From Cedecea colo (GTDB lineage Bacteria > Pseudomonadota > Gammaproteobacteria > Enterobacterales > Enterobacteriaceae): 64,000 nt of DNA. Numbering within the stretch: position 1 is the first letter of the stretch; each line of letters begins with the position of its first letter. A program made the position numbers and the translations under genes. The stretch is from positions 248,001 through 312,000 of the forward strand of contig NZ_SOYS01000004.1 of assembly GCF_011808225.1 (NCBI RefSeq), in the 5' to 3' direction. This document shows, piece by piece, positions 26,418-36,245 of this stretch. Under the pieces are notes generated by a model. It was not told where the DNA came from, searched no databases, and saw only the letters and a list, made by a program, of their open reading frames with translations.

Positions 26418-27177
26418 GCGTTTGCATTTAACCATCCGTAAAAGAAGACATCGCCGTATTAGCAACGAGGGGCCGTTTCACCCCAGAGGCTCAGGCATAC
26501 CGATGATCTTCGACCGCCTTGAGTATTTCCAGCAGCAAATTCGCGCGCTGCGCTTGCAACCGCCGGTAGATATGCTTCTTGTCAGTAATGACAGATACCT
26601 TTCGCTTGCGCTCACGCAACACCTTTTCAAGCGAACCCGCATCCACATTTGTGCAACCCTCGAAGAAGTCATGAGCTTTTTTAAACAAACGCCGTTGCCG
26701 GGTATCGTTATCGATCTGGACTGTATAACGATTCCCGTCATCCAGGTGCTCGCCGCTATTCGCCTCTGGCATAAAGAAAGGCCCGGCATCAACGTCACGC
26801 TGCTCACCGCCGGTCGGAAACCGGAAGCTGCCTGTTTTATCGTTGCGGCCGCAGCATGTCGGGTTATCGAACGGCGGCTGGACGTCAGAATAATGGCATA
26901 TTTATTGATGCTACAGCCTTGTTCCCCGGCGCCCGTTCAGGCTAACTATACGCGCGAAAACGACGTCCTCTCGCTGCGTGAATGGAACATTCTTATGGAA
27001 GTTGCCAGCGGACATTCTTTGAAAGCGATCGCGGTCTCCTTAAAGAAGCCGTATCATTCGGTGGTGTACACCCTGGGCCGCGTGTCGGTTCGTATTGGTT
27101 TGAATAACAGGAAGACGCTTATTTATTTACTTCACGAATTGTCTGTCGTACCGACTGAGAGAAACTGTGAATGCTGA
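26410..27177 (+). CDS. fimY: FimY-like fimbrial regulator (LuxR-type HTH)
   Basis: 255 residues from GTG 26410; an ATG at 26503 is the alternative start (224 residues), while Salmonella FimY has about 240. The C-terminus has a LuxR-type helix-turn-helix (VLSLREWNILMEVASGHSLKAIAVSLKKP). The middle resembles a receiver-like domain without a clear phosphorylation site. FimY works with FimZ to switch on fim in Salmonella. Codons 12 and 13 are AGA-AGA, rare codons near the 5' end as reported for Salmonella fimY, whose translation depends on the tRNA-Arg fimU. That supports the GTG start. Confidence 0.7.
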   Translation: MSERLHLTIRKRRHRRISNEGPFHPRGSGIPMIFDRLEYFQQQIRALRLQPPVDMLLVSNDRYLSLALTQHLFKRTRIHICATLEEVMSFFKQTPLPGIVIDLDCITIPVIQVLAAIRLWHKERPGINVTLLTAGRKPEAACFIVAAAACRVIERRLDVRIMAYLLMLQPCSPAPVQANYTRENDVLSLREWNILMEVASGHSLKAIAVSLKKPYHSVVYTLGRVSVRIGLNNRKTLIYLLHELSVVPTERNCEC

Positions 27178-27754
27178 CCTGCTGGTTTTCGCATTGCGGC
27201 TAAGAAATTACTTATTTTTAACGTTTCAATACTGTTAAAACAGAACAATTCATTAACAATTATAATTATTCCTGGATCGATAAATCGCCCTCGCTACCCG
27301 GCCTGAAGGGGAAAAAGGTTAATTGTAACCCTGTAAAAACTTAACAAAAAACTCACAATCCCTATTTCATACTATTTTTAATATTTAAAAAGAACTTTTA
27401 GTTTAATTATCTTGTTTAGTCTGGAAATATCTCTCAAATAAAAAATGCATCCCTCACGAAGCAGAACTAAATAATGCCAGACCGGCCTGACGGCAACAGC
27501 AGCCTTTCTCTCTTATAATATGAATGTATAATCGACCCATCGGAATAGCCTATAAGAAAAACCCATACATAAATGTATCGGCGTTTTTTATAACCCCCAT
27601 CGCTAATCATAAATACGCTACCCAACGGAAGGTTTAATTTTAAATGGAGAACCCACCACATGTATTTGACATCTTAGCCTGTTAATATTTCATATATCGC
27701 TGCCGTGGCCCTGCGCCAGTGCGGTGTTTTCCTCAAACAATCCGAGGTAAAAAA
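27178..27754. other. fimY-fimZ intergenic region
   Basis: 577 bases, strongly AT-rich, with long A/T tracts around 27330-27440. This size suits a promoter region with H-NS-type silencing before fimZ. A 64-codon minus-strand frame at 27467-27661 has no ribosome site and unlikely composition and is not called. Confidence 0.5.
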
Positions 27755-28387
27755 ATGAAACCTGCATCCGTAATTATTATGGACGAACATCCTATCGTCC
27801 GAATGTCGATAGAAGTGTTGCTCCAGAAAAATAAAGCTATCAGCGTCGTGCTGAAAACCGATGACGGCCAGGAAGTCATCGATTATATGCGCGCTCATCC
27901 GGTCGATCTCATCATCCTGGATATTGAGCTCCCCGGCATAGATGGGTTTACGTTACTTAAAAGAATAAAAAACATACAGGAAGATACCAAAGTCCTCTTT
28001 CTGTCATCTAAATCAGAAAGATTCTATGCGGGGCGAGCGATTCAGGCGGGTGCGAACGGCTTTGTCAGCAAGCGGAAAGAACAGGATGATATATTTAAAG
28101 CGGTAGAAATATTACTGTCCGGGTACTCATTCTTTCCTTCAAATACCCTGCATTTTATTAGCCAATCCCACTCGCGCAAGGGTGCCGTAGATGATATGCC
28201 GCTCTCTAATCGCGAGGTCACCGTATTACGCTATCTGGCGAACGGATTATCTAATAAAGAAATTGCAGAGCAGCTTTTGTTAAGCAACAAAACGATCAGC
28301 GCGCATAAGGCGAATATATTCTCTAAGCTACACGTTACTTCTATTGTTGAACTTATCGACTATGCGCGAGTGAAAGAATTATTATAA
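27755..28387 (+). CDS. fimZ: FimZ, response regulator activating fimA
   Basis: 210 residues from ATG 27755, chosen for GAGGT upstream and because MKPASVIIMDEHPIVRMSIE matches Salmonella FimZ. The receiver domain has the acceptor aspartate in LIILDIELPGIDGFTLL and a later FLSSK. The C-terminal LuxR-type helix-turn-helix is LSNREVTVLRYLANGLSNKEIAEQLLLSNKTISAHK (read as a region). FimZ binds the fimA promoter and activates it. The gene converges with fimF, 36 bases away. Confidence 0.95.
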   Translation: MKPASVIIMDEHPIVRMSIEVLLQKNKAISVVLKTDDGQEVIDYMRAHPVDLIILDIELPGIDGFTLLKRIKNIQEDTKVLFLSSKSERFYAGRAIQAGANGFVSKRKEQDDIFKAVEILLSGYSFFPSNTLHFISQSHSRKGAVDDMPLSNREVTVLRYLANGLSNKEIAEQLLLSNKTISAHKANIFSKLHVTSIVELIDYARVKELL

Positions 28388-28423
28388 GAGCACCCTTACA
28401 GACATAGTGCACACATTGAATGC

Positions 28424-28957
28424 TCAGTAATAATTAATCATAAAGGTGGCATCGGCATTGGCTTTTCCCGGCTGCGGGTTATCCGCCAGCGCTTTATAAT
28501 TGGCAAAAAAAGTTAGCGTTACATCGCCATTGGCATCTACTGCTATATCCTGGCTCGCCTGATCCAGGGGCAGCGGGGTTCTGTCTTTGTCGCGCAGCTC
28601 AACCGCGACGTTAGTGGCGCTACTGGTATCATTGAGCGCCAGCAGCGCCGGATTCCCGTTCGCCTTCCTGCCTGAAAAAGTAATCGACGCCGATCCCGGC
28701 GGGCAGCCGTTAAGCTTCAGCGTGAAAGGAATGCTTTGTGTGGTACTCCCCGCGGTGCGTAGCTGCTTAGTTGGCCATGTGCCCAGATGGACGGTTTTGT
28801 TACCGTAGCCCGCTTCTACATAGCAACTATAATCCACCACATTTCCGCGCAGCTTGATGTTTATTTCGCCCAGCGGCGCATCCGCCCACGCGGCGCCCGC
28901 TAACAGTTCCGCAGACAGCGACATCGCCAGAAAACTATATTTGCGTATGTTAGTCAT
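28424..28957 (-). CDS. fimF: FimF, minor fimbrial subunit
   Basis: 177 residues with a signal peptide ending AGAAWA. The pilin fold is shown by NVVDYSCYVEAG, LKLNGCPPGSASITFSG (the cysteine pair) and the C-terminal GKANADATFMINYY that donor-strand chaperones recognise. It is an adaptor between the adhesin and the rod. It overlaps fimH by eight bases and is last in the fimACDHF operon, in Salmonella gene order. Confidence 0.9.
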   Translation of the reverse strand: MTNIRKYSFLAMSLSAELLAGAAWADAPLGEINIKLRGNVVDYSCYVEAGYGNKTVHLGTWPTKQLRTAGSTTQSIPFTLKLNGCPPGSASITFSGRKANGNPALLALNDTSSATNVAVELRDKDRTPLPLDQASQDIAVDANGDVTLTFFANYKALADNPQPGKANADATFMINYY

Positions 28958-29954
28958 AGTCCACCCTCAAATATCCGCGTGAAGTAAACGGGCCTGCCGC
29001 AGGCTTATTCCCCGTCACGCTCACCGGCCAGGCGCGGATATCAACCCTTGAAGTAGCGGCATCGTCGAGGCGAAAATTAATTTTGCTGCCCATATTGCCA
29101 GGCGTAAGCGGAGTTCCTGTGCCATCGGCTACGATAAAACCGAGGTCGCGATTGTCGGAAACCATCATATTGCCGGAGCTCTTTTCCGCCTGCAGGCGCA
29201 GTGAGAGATAGGCCTGCGCCTCGACGTTAGTACATTTGATGCCGATAGTTTTGGTTTGTGGCGTCACGCTCTGCGGACGATTACCCGCCCCGGCCTGGCT
29301 AAACAGCGCCGCGCCAATATCGCCAAAATCAAACTCGACGATTTGCCCGGCGTTGATTTCGCAGGTTTGCGGCACTTCCACTTTGCCGCTGTAGCTGATG
29401 GTATAAACCGGCGTAGTCAGCGGATCGGTGTTTTGCGTCGTGACGTACACCATAAACATGGTCTGGTTCGGGATGGTCACCATGTTGATAAAGCGCTTCA
29501 CCACTCTGAGCCGGAAGACCAAATTCGAGTCTTTGACGGGAAACGGCTTGCGCTTAGGGACGTTAGGATGTTTGCCCATCTGGATATAGTTGGCAGGCGG
29601 ATGGAACACGCCCACCTCACTGTCGGTGATCTTCATGCCACCTTCAAGGTAGTCATTAATTTTTAGATACTTATAGCCATCTATCGTTTCCTCTATCGGC
29701 AGCGTGGTGACGTAACTACGCATAGTCCTGTCGCCAGTGGTACCCGCCGGGCAGATAGCATTAACGCCGATCCACTGGGATTTTTCCGCCAGCACAACGA
29801 TCTGTCCAACCTGATTATTAGAGCGGTTGAAGGTGTTTGACAGGTCGTATGAGATTTCCGTCGGCACGCCTTTTGAATTGACACAAACCGTGGCATAAGC
29901 CGGTGCCGCGCAGGCCAACAGCACGGCAACGGCAAGATACATCTTCGCTTTCAT
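28950..29954 (-). CDS. fimH: FimH, tip adhesin of type 1 fimbriae (Salmonella type)
   Basis: 334 residues from ATG 29954 (MKAKMYLAVAVLLACAAPAYA) with AGGA upstream; an earlier in-frame ATG lies near the fimD stop. A signal peptide is followed by a lectin domain (about 22-190, with TVCVNSKGVPTEISYDLSN) and a pilin domain starting near VEVPQTCEINAG and ending SRGYLRVDYD. It is about 30 residues longer than E. coli FimH and matches the Salmonella form, which binds mannosylated glycans. Receptor preference is not predictable. Confidence 0.9.
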   Translation of the reverse strand: MKAKMYLAVAVLLACAAPAYATVCVNSKGVPTEISYDLSNTFNRSNNQVGQIVVLAEKSQWIGVNAICPAGTTGDRTMRSYVTTLPIEETIDGYKYLKINDYLEGGMKITDSEVGVFHPPANYIQMGKHPNVPKRKPFPVKDSNLVFRLRVVKRFINMVTIPNQTMFMVYVTTQNTDPLTTPVYTISYSGKVEVPQTCEINAGQIVEFDFGDIGAALFSQAGAGNRPQSVTPQTKTIGIKCTNVEAQAYLSLRLQAEKSSGNMMVSDNRDLGFIVADGTGTPLTPGNMGSKINFRLDDAATSRVDIRAWPVSVTGNKPAAGPFTSRGYLRVDYD

Positions 29955-29982
29955 TTTTAGGTTCCTGAGCCTTACGGCTTCG

Positions 29983-32577
29983 CTATGAACAGATGGCATT
30001 AGCCACCACGACAGCCTGTTTTAAGCTCTCCGCCGGCAGTGAATAAGGTGCAAAACAGCGCGATCCTTCGCCGTCGCCCCATTGAATTAGCAGCTTCCCT
30101 TCCAGCGGCAGGCCGCTTAAATAGATCTGTCCGGCATCGCCCACCATGCTGGTCGCGCCGCTGCCCTCTTCACGCACTGCCGAACCAAACGGCACCGCAC
30201 GGTCGCCGCTTTTCACGTTAATGATTGCCCGCACGCCAATGCGCGCATTAAACGCCGCCCTTACCAGCGCGCCCTGTGTGGGCGCCACGTTGCTGACGTT
30301 GTTTTCAATATCGGTATGGTTATCCATCGAGTTGGTGTCCAGCGCGATACGGTTGTAGCGATAAACCGTGGCGTAAGGCATCACCGCATAGCCTCGCCAG
30401 TCGGTTTTCACTCCGGTCTGGTTTTCCACGCTGATGCCGGATGCGCCGGGCGCTTTAATCAATACGTTCGTGTCGCCAAGCGGCTGGCTGAAGGTAATGC
30501 CGTCGGCATGTCCTACCACACCGCCGGAAGCCTGCCAGTTAAACTCACGCTGATTGCGGTCGTAGTTATAGCCCAGACCCAACGTGCCGTAAGTCGCCTG
30601 CCAGTTAGCGCTGGCGCTGCCGCTATAGCCGCTGGAACTGCTGCGGCCCTGGGTCACGCTGTAGTTTAAATTGCGGCCCTCAAGCAGCGTGCCGCCAATG
30701 CCTGTTTGTACCGTGCTTTGCCCGTCGGCGTTTTTGCTGGCCGCAAAGGTGGTATAGGCGTGGTCGATAGCTTTATCTCGTGAATAGCCGTGACCCAGCA
30801 GCGTGCTGAACGGAACGGAAAGGTTAAACGCCACGATGCGATTGTTATTCGCAAGCCCGACAGATTTGCTCCACGAAGCGGAAACGGAATAGCTGATCCC
30901 TTTCCAGCCGCTGGCGTAGCCGGCCTGATACGAGGTGTTGTGCCGATCGGTGCCCCAATAAGTTTGCTGGCTGCCGGAAACGTACAGCGAGCCGTAATCG
31001 CCTAGCGACTGGGAGAGGTTGACCTGTAAACGCCCACGCTTGCTGTAGCGCAGGTTGTGATAACTTTGCGGCTTCCGTACCTTATGATGTGTTCCATCGT
31101 CCTCAAGCTCGTACTCGTAACCTTCTATATTTTTGTACGCCACTTCATCCAGCGTGTAGAACCCGCTCGTGGAGTAGCGATAGCCCAGAAGCTGGAAGTT
31201 GGTGCCATAGCTGCTCAGGGATTTGGCATACAGAAAACGCAGCGACTGTCCCTGATGCTCGCTGTCATCGGCAAGCTTGCTGCGCGCATGGGTGACATCC
31301 ATAGAAATCGCGCCCCACTCGCCGAGGTTCTTTCCAAGCCCGATTGCCGCTGCGGTGTAGCTTTCCGCAAGCTGCGTGCCGCCATAGACCGTATAGCCCT
31401 GCGGCAGGCCCGCAATCAGCGTGCCCTGAGTAAAGAACAGCGTGTCCTGTTGGCCGTTGCCGCTGCGTAAATCCCCGGCGACCAGGTCATACTTCAGGCG
31501 TCCTTCACGCTGCAACAGCGGCACGGTAGAGTACGGCACGGTGTATTTTTGCTGGCTGCCGTCTTTTTCTTCCAGCGTGACTTCAAGATCGCCGCTCGAA
31601 GAGGTCGGATTCAAATCGCTGATAGCGAATGCGCCCGGCGATACATAGCTTTGATAAATAACGAAGCCGTTCTGGCGAATAATCACTTTGGCGCTGGTAC
31701 GGGCGATACCACGTACCGTTGGCGCGTAGCCCTGGAGGCTATCCGGATACATGCTGTCCGACGAATAAAGACGCGCGCCGCGAAAGCCAAGGCTGTCGAA
31801 CACATCGGTGCCGGTATTGCTGTCGCCCATCACCAGCTCGCCTTTTAGCGGAATAATAGCCCGCTGCGCGTAGGTGCTGATGTTCTTCCAGGTATTGGTG
31901 TTATAGCTATCGCTGCGGGTATAGCTCCATGCGCCGCTGTTACGCAGCCGCCACGGGCCGTAGTTCAGTCCGCTTTGCAGGCTGAGATAATAGCTGTCGT
32001 TATTGCTGCTGCGGTTGCCGGTAAACGAGTAGTTCACCAGCGCCGCCGGAATGCCCTCGTCCCACTGGTCGGGCGGGATATAGCCGCGCGAGCCGTTCAG
32101 CATTGAGGCCTGCGGCAGGCTGATATCCAGGCGCAGGCTGGCAAAATCAAACGTCATTTCCACGCCGGGAACCTCTTTGGTCACCGGCACGCATTCACCC
32201 GCTTTATATTTTGCCAGCTCAGGATAAGCGAGCATGTTCAGCCCCAGGCGTTTAAGCCAGCCTACGTCCAGGCAGGGTACGAGGCCGCCGGATTTAACGT
32301 CGGCTCCAGAGCGGGCTTTATCCGCCTCCACAAACGAGAGATCTTCGATGGCGATAAACTCATCGTTGCGCCAGATATCAACGCGATACTTGCCCGGTGC
32401 CTGGCCACTGCTTTTTTCAAAACGCGACAGATCCGCCACGGAGGCGGCATCTTCGGATAAAAACGCCGGGTTAAAGTAGCTTTCGGCAAGGCTTACGCCC
32501 GGCCAGAGCGTCGCCATTACCCATGCTGCCAGAGGGGCAAGCGTGAGTGCCTGGTGCGTGAGCGACTTTTTGATCAT
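29983..32577 (-). CDS. fimD: FimD, outer-membrane usher
   Basis: 864 residues from ATG 32577 (MIKKSLTHQ), chosen for AGGGAA just upstream. A signal peptide is followed by the usher N-domain ([21 protein letters not shown]), the ~24-strand pore with plug, and C-terminal domains ending [22 protein letters not shown] with the conserved cysteine pair. It assembles and exports chaperone-bound subunits. It lies between fimC and fimH. Confidence 0.95.
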   Translation of the reverse strand: MIKKSLTHQALTLAPLAAWVMATLWPGVSLAESYFNPAFLSEDAASVADLSRFEKSSGQAPGKYRVDIWRNDEFIAIEDLSFVEADKARSGADVKSGGLVPCLDVGWLKRLGLNMLAYPELAKYKAGECVPVTKEVPGVEMTFDFASLRLDISLPQASMLNGSRGYIPPDQWDEGIPAALVNYSFTGNRSSNNDSYYLSLQSGLNYGPWRLRNSGAWSYTRSDSYNTNTWKNISTYAQRAIIPLKGELVMGDSNTGTDVFDSLGFRGARLYSSDSMYPDSLQGYAPTVRGIARTSAKVIIRQNGFVIYQSYVSPGAFAISDLNPTSSSGDLEVTLEEKDGSQQKYTVPYSTVPLLQREGRLKYDLVAGDLRSGNGQQDTLFFTQGTLIAGLPQGYTVYGGTQLAESYTAAAIGLGKNLGEWGAISMDVTHARSKLADDSEHQGQSLRFLYAKSLSSYGTNFQLLGYRYSTSGFYTLDEVAYKNIEGYEYELEDDGTHHKVRKPQSYHNLRYSKRGRLQVNLSQSLGDYGSLYVSGSQQTYWGTDRHNTSYQAGYASGWKGISYSVSASWSKSVGLANNNRIVAFNLSVPFSTLLGHGYSRDKAIDHAYTTFAASKNADGQSTVQTGIGGTLLEGRNLNYSVTQGRSSSSGYSGSASANWQATYGTLGLGYNYDRNQREFNWQASGGVVGHADGITFSQPLGDTNVLIKAPGASGISVENQTGVKTDWRGYAVMPYATVYRYNRIALDTNSMDNHTDIENNVSNVAPTQGALVRAAFNARIGVRAIINVKSGDRAVPFGSAVREEGSGATSMVGDAGQIYLSGLPLEGKLLIQWGDGEGSRCFAPYSLPAESLKQAVVVANAICS

Positions 32578-32606
32578 TTCCCTGCTTCCCAATTGGCCAC
32601 ACGGCA

Positions 32607-33299
32607 TTACTGCATGACCCCGGCCTGGACCGGCGTCACCGCGCCGTAATCATTTACGGTCTGGTAAGAGATTCGCCCTGACAATTTTGCGGGCACAGCA
32701 ACTTTCGCCACGCTCTTAGGAGCGACCATGGTATTAGGCAGCTTTTCGTTGCCGATCTTCAGGTTGACCGTGGAGATATAGTAAGGAGAAGGGTTATGCA
32801 GGCTGAGGTAGCCTCCGCTGCGGGAAAAACGCAGCTGCCTGACCGCTTCTTCCGGCTGCATCTGGAGATTTTCCGGCCGTACGAATAATTTAATGCGCGA
32901 CAAAATAGCCAGCTGCAGCACGTTATTATTTTCAACGGTATTTTTATCTACCGAAGGAATGGCCTTCACGTTCATCCAGAAAATAGACTCACGATCGGCA
33001 GGCAGCGGCTGACCAACATAGATAATGCGCAGAGTATTTTCGCTTTTTGCCTCGCTGGCAAACAGCGGCGGCGTAACGATAAAACTTTTATCTTTTTCAC
33101 CGAGATTATTCTCTATCCATGAATTGACCAGATAACGCTCTTTATTGTCGTTATTGTTAATAGACAGGGAAGCCTGCTTCGCATCGGCGGAATAAATAAC
33201 GCGCGTGGCGCCGAGGCCAATTCCTCCGCCCGCCAGAGCAGAAAGACTTATTAACAAACATAACGCTGCGGCCACGCCTGATTTAAATAATGTATTCAT
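32607..33299 (-). CDS. fimC: FimC, periplasmic pilus chaperone
   Basis: 230 residues from ATG 33299 ([21 protein letters not shown]). The frame is open further upstream, into the fimI remnant, but earlier starts lack the signal peptide position. It is a PapD-like chaperone: [24 protein letters not shown], the [11 protein letters not shown] strand, [20 protein letters not shown] and [10 protein letters not shown]. It donates a strand to pilins in the periplasm before transfer to FimD. The ribosome site is weak. Confidence 0.93.
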   Translation of the reverse strand: MNTLFKSGVAAALCLLISLSALAGGGIGLGATRVIYSADAKQASLSINNNDNKERYLVNSWIENNLGEKDKSFIVTPPLFASEAKSENTLRIIYVGQPLPADRESIFWMNVKAIPSVDKNTVENNNVLQLAILSRIKLFVRPENLQMQPEEAVRQLRFSRSGGYLSLHNPSPYYISTVNLKIGNEKLPNTMVAPKSVAKVAVPAKLSGRISYQTVNDYGAVTPVQAGVMQ

Positions 33300-33424
33300 C
33301 ACGACAGATACCATTAATTGTGAATAATTTCGGCTCAGGAATAAACCGGCGTGCGCCAGACTTGAGAATGCATATTTCCCGGCAAGACAGGTTCGGTAAC
33401 CGAACGGTAACAAGCGGTAAAATA

Positions 33425-33688
33425 TCAAGCCATTTGCTGGTTTTTAATCATGGAAAAATAGCCCGGATCGGTATTGGGAGTAATGAACGGCTGCTCGCTG
33501 TCGAATACTGCGAGCCCAATACCGGTGCTGGCGTCATTGCCATTAACGCTGGTCAAAGCCAGAAATACCTGCGGATCTGCGATGAAAACTGCTTTCTGAA
33601 AAGCGATATCCGTCTGCTCAGTAACGTCGGGAAGGCAGTCGATCAATCGAATCACAAACGCAATGAGGAACAGGAATTTTCTTTTCAT
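33425..33688 (-). pseudogene. fimI: fimI remnant, internally deleted pilin gene
   Basis: 87 residues from ATG 33688 (GAGGG upstream). The first dozen residues (MKRKFLFLIAFV) match the start of FimI. Residues ~45-60 (SVNGNDASTGIGLAVFD) match the middle of a pilin, compare Fim[20 protein letters not shown]. The cleavage site, the first cysteine region and the C-terminal strand ending in Y-Q are all missing. Normal FimI has about 175 residues, so roughly half is gone. It holds the expected fimI position between fimA and fimC. It is unlikely to make a working subunit. Confidence 0.75.
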
Positions 33689-33758
33689 GTTCACCCTCGC
33701 AGGGTTGATATGGAATCCGCCTCCTCCCTGAGGCCAGACACATCCTTGCGCCTGTCGA

Positions 33759-34325
33759 TTACTCGTATTTCATGACGAAAGTGGCATCAGCGTTGGCCCG
33801 GCCCGCCGTTGCTTTAGCCGCCGTTGCTTTATAACGAGCGGTGAACGGCAGGGTGTTAACGCCGCCGTTCAGATTTTGCGCGGTAGAGAAAGTCGCGCCG
33901 TCCGGGGGAAGTACTTTAGAAGCGCGGTCGAGGATCTGGATACCAACGCCCGTTGCGGTGGTGCTGTTATCACTGGAGTTAACCGCCAGCAGGGTTGGGT
34001 CAATGGCATCAGCCTGGCCTGCGAAAGCAGCGGCAGCGGTAGCGGCAACGGTGCTGTCACAGTCGTTCAGAACGATAGTGAAAGGAATCTGGGCTGAGGT
34101 ATCACCAGCTTTGGTGAAAGCGGCAGTGCGATACTGGCCCAGTTTTACAATCTGGCTGTCGGACTGAGTGCTTACGGAGCAAGCTGCGTTAACCAGCTCA
34201 CCCTTAAAGTGAACGGTACCGCCGTTAACGGTAACCGGCGTCGAAACCGGGTCAGCTGCATAAGCCGAACCACTTAACAATGCGATGCCAGCAACCAAAG
34301 AAGAAGCAACTTTGGATAATTTCAT
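33759..34325 (-). CDS. fimA: FimA, major type 1 fimbrial subunit
   Basis: 188 residues. The signal peptide [23 protein letters not shown] is followed by the pilin domain: [33 protein letters not shown] (the cysteine pair) and the C-terminal [14 protein letters not shown] donor-strand acceptor region. It forms the rod of the fimbria. It is the first gene of the fim operon, with FimZ the likely activator. No invertible-element repeats were found upstream. Confidence 0.96.
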   Translation of the reverse strand: MKLSKVASSLVAGIALLSGSAYAADPVSTPVTVNGGTVHFKGELVNAACSVSTQSDSQIVKLGQYRTAAFTKAGDTSAQIPFTIVLNDCDSTVAATAAAAFAGQADAIDPTLLAVNSSDNSTTATGVGIQILDRASKVLPPDGATFSTAQNLNGGVNTLPFTARYKATAAKATAGRANADATFVMKYE

Positions 34326-34701
34326 AAGTATTCCTTTAAGTATTAAAATGCATATCCGGGTATAACTGCATATATATTTCAGTATTTATTAATGATCTTT
34401 ATCGCCGGAGCAGCACCTAACGGTCTGATTAGCAGGCCGGTGCTCTCAGGTAATGCTCAACGCAGAGATAATTAATTAAATATTTAATACGCCATTGGCG
34501 ACGAGGGATAAATTAATGCAAGTGCGAGGCAAATAATAGCCGTCAAAACTTTATATAGCCTAAGCAACGCCTTAATAATCCCTAAGAAAAGACGTGAATA
34601 ACCCAGGCTGGCGGTAAGTAAAGTTGCAAAAACGTTAAATGTGCCACAATCGTGATGCTACACTGTGCGGCTTTATTGCAAAGACGTATCTGGTGACGAA
34701 A
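34326..34701. other. Divergent control region, fimA / nepI
   Basis: 376 bases without a gene. An AT-rich fimA-proximal part (TATTAAAATGCATATCC, TATATATTTCAG) is the presumed FimZ target. I see no long inverted repeats of the fimS type and no hairpin of note. Confidence 0.5.
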
Positions 34702-35886
34702 TTGAGTGAACATATTGAAGAAAAAATCCAGCCGGGAGCGGTGATCCGCCCCAACTGGTCGGCAGTTTTTGCCGTGGCGTTTTGCGTCGCCTGTCTGATT
34801 ACCGTGGAATTTTTACCGGTGAGCCTGCTGACACCGATGGCGCAAGAGCTGGGTATTTCTGAAGGCGTGGCCGGGCAATCGGTCACCGTCACGGCGTTTG
34901 TCGCGATGTTTGCCAGCCTGTTTGTCACAAGCGTCATCCGTTCAGCCGACAGACGCTACGTCGTTTTCCTTTTCGCCGTGTTGCTCACCCTCTCCTGCCT
35001 GCTGGTTTCTTTTGCCAATAATTTCACGCTGCTGCTGTTGGGGCGAGCCTGCCTGGGAATTGCACTGGGCGGTTTCTGGGCGATGTCGGCCTCGCTGACC
35101 ATGCGTCTGGTCCCTGCCAGAACGGTGCCAAAAGCGCTGTCGGTTATTTTTGGCGCGGTGTCCATCGCGCTGGTTATCGCCGCTCCGCTGGGGAGTTTTT
35201 TAGGCGGCATTATCGGCTGGCGCAACGTGTTTAACGGCGCGGCGTTAATGGGCATAGCGTGCATTATATGGGTGTGGAAAGCGCTGCCGTCGCTGCCGGG
35301 CGAATCCAACCGCCACAAACAAAACATGTTCGGCCTGCTTAAGCGCCCCGGCGTACTGGCTGGCATGGCGGCCATTTTTATGGCCTTCGCCGGACAGTTC
35401 GCGTTCTTCACTTATATCCGTCCGGTGTATATGACGCTGGCGGGTTTTGACGTCGACGGCCTTACGCTGGTGCTGCTGAGTTTTGGTATCGCAAGCTTTG
35501 TGGGCACCTCGCTCTCGGCGGTGTTTCTGAAGCGTTCGCTGAAGCTCGCGCTGGCCGTCGCACCGTTAATTCTGGCGCTTAGCGCTTTAACGCTGGTGCT
35601 ATGGGGGACGGATAAAATTGTCGCCTCCGGCATCGCTATTATATGGGGCTTCGCTTTCGCGCTGATACCGGTCGGTTGGTCCACGTGGATCACCCGCTCG
35701 CTTGCCGATCAGGCTGAAAAAGCTGGCTCTATTCAGGTAGCGGTCATTCAGCTTGCGAATACCTGCGGCGCCGCAATCGGCGGCTACGCGCTGGATAACC
35801 TCGGTCTGCTTTCACCGCTGGTGTTATCCGGAAGCCTGATGTTGCTGACGGCATTGTTGGTGGCGACGAAAGTACGGGCTAAATAA
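34702..35886 (+). CDS. nepI: NepI, purine ribonucleoside efflux pump
   Basis: 394 residues from TTG 34702, chosen because it gives MSEHIEEK..., the counterpart of E. coli NepI MSEFIAEN, with GGTGA five bases upstream; a GTG nine bases earlier is the alternative. It is a major-facilitator protein with 12 helices, closely matching NepI ([66 protein letters not shown]). It exports inosine, guanosine and similar nucleosides. It is a single gene. Confidence 0.93.
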   Translation: MSEHIEEKIQPGAVIRPNWSAVFAVAFCVACLITVEFLPVSLLTPMAQELGISEGVAGQSVTVTAFVAMFASLFVTSVIRSADRRYVVFLFAVLLTLSCLLVSFANNFTLLLLGRACLGIALGGFWAMSASLTMRLVPARTVPKALSVIFGAVSIALVIAAPLGSFLGGIIGWRNVFNGAALMGIACIIWVWKALPSLPGESNRHKQNMFGLLKRPGVLAGMAAIFMAFAGQFAFFTYIRPVYMTLAGFDVDGLTLVLLSFGIASFVGTSLSAVFLKRSLKLALAVAPLILALSALTLVLWGTDKIVASGIAIIWGFAFALIPVGWSTWITRSLADQAEKAGSIQVAVIQLANTCGAAIGGYALDNLGLLSPLVLSGSLMLLTALLVATKVRAK

Positions 35887-35892
35887 ATATGC

Positions 35893-35918
35893 GTCGGGTG
35901 GCGCGTTGTTTACCCGAC
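35893..35918. repeat. REP-like palindrome after nepI
   Basis: GTCGGGT (35893-35899) and ACCCGAC (35912-35918) around a GGCGCG-type loop resemble enterobacterial REP elements, which sit at the 3' ends of genes. GGCCAGG/GCCAGGG repeats follow directly. Only one unit is present, and genome-wide copies would be needed for proof. Confidence 0.5.
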
Positions 35919-36083
35919 CTATAAGGCCAGGCTTTGCCAGGGCGGATAAACGTTAGCGTCACCCACCAGAGATCGGCAGATGACGCTAAATCACGCCGGT
36001 GACCGCTGCAAAAACAGCCTGTCTGTGAAAAGTCATTCAGGATGCATTTCAATAAATGCAGCAGTTGTTTTTTTGAGTTTGCC

Positions 36084-36109
36084 TGGCCTTTAGCGAGAGG
36101 CCACAACTT
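36084..36109 (+). terminator. Hairpin with T-run downstream of nepI
   Basis: TGGCCT (36084-36089) and AGGCCA (36098-36103) pair around an eight-base loop, followed by CAACTTTTTTC. This is a modest rho-independent terminator on the plus strand. Confidence 0.5.
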
Positions 36110-36245
36110 TTTTCTCTCCGTCTGATGATCGTCTCGCCCCTCTTTAACGAATCAAAGAAGTCAGGTAAATAACCTGCGGGTTCATAAACTGCTGGAGACT
36201 TATGCACGACTCTTCTCACCTGCATAAGCCAATTATTTCTCTCAT

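Larger units (their letters stand above)
35887..36245. other. Gap between nepI and rlaP
   Basis: 359 bases between convergent genes. It holds the REP-like palindrome, a GCATTT/AAATGC stem near 36040-36056 and the hairpin at 36084-36109. I looked for a tRNA-like or Y-RNA-like gene, such as some rtc loci carry, and cannot support one. Confidence 0.5.

Noticed and set aside
27467-27661. A 64-codon minus-strand frame between fimY and fimZ
   Set aside because: No ribosome site, AT-rich region where chance frames are common, and no recognisable feature.
34326-34701. Invertible fimA promoter element as in E. coli
   Set aside because: No pair of matching inverted repeats flanks the promoter, and fimB/fimE-type recombinases are absent; FimZ-type control fits better.
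35887-36245. A Y-RNA or tRNA-like RNA downstream of rtcB-rlaP
   Set aside because: Some rtc loci carry such RNAs, but the stems seen here are short and better explained as a REP-like element and a terminator.
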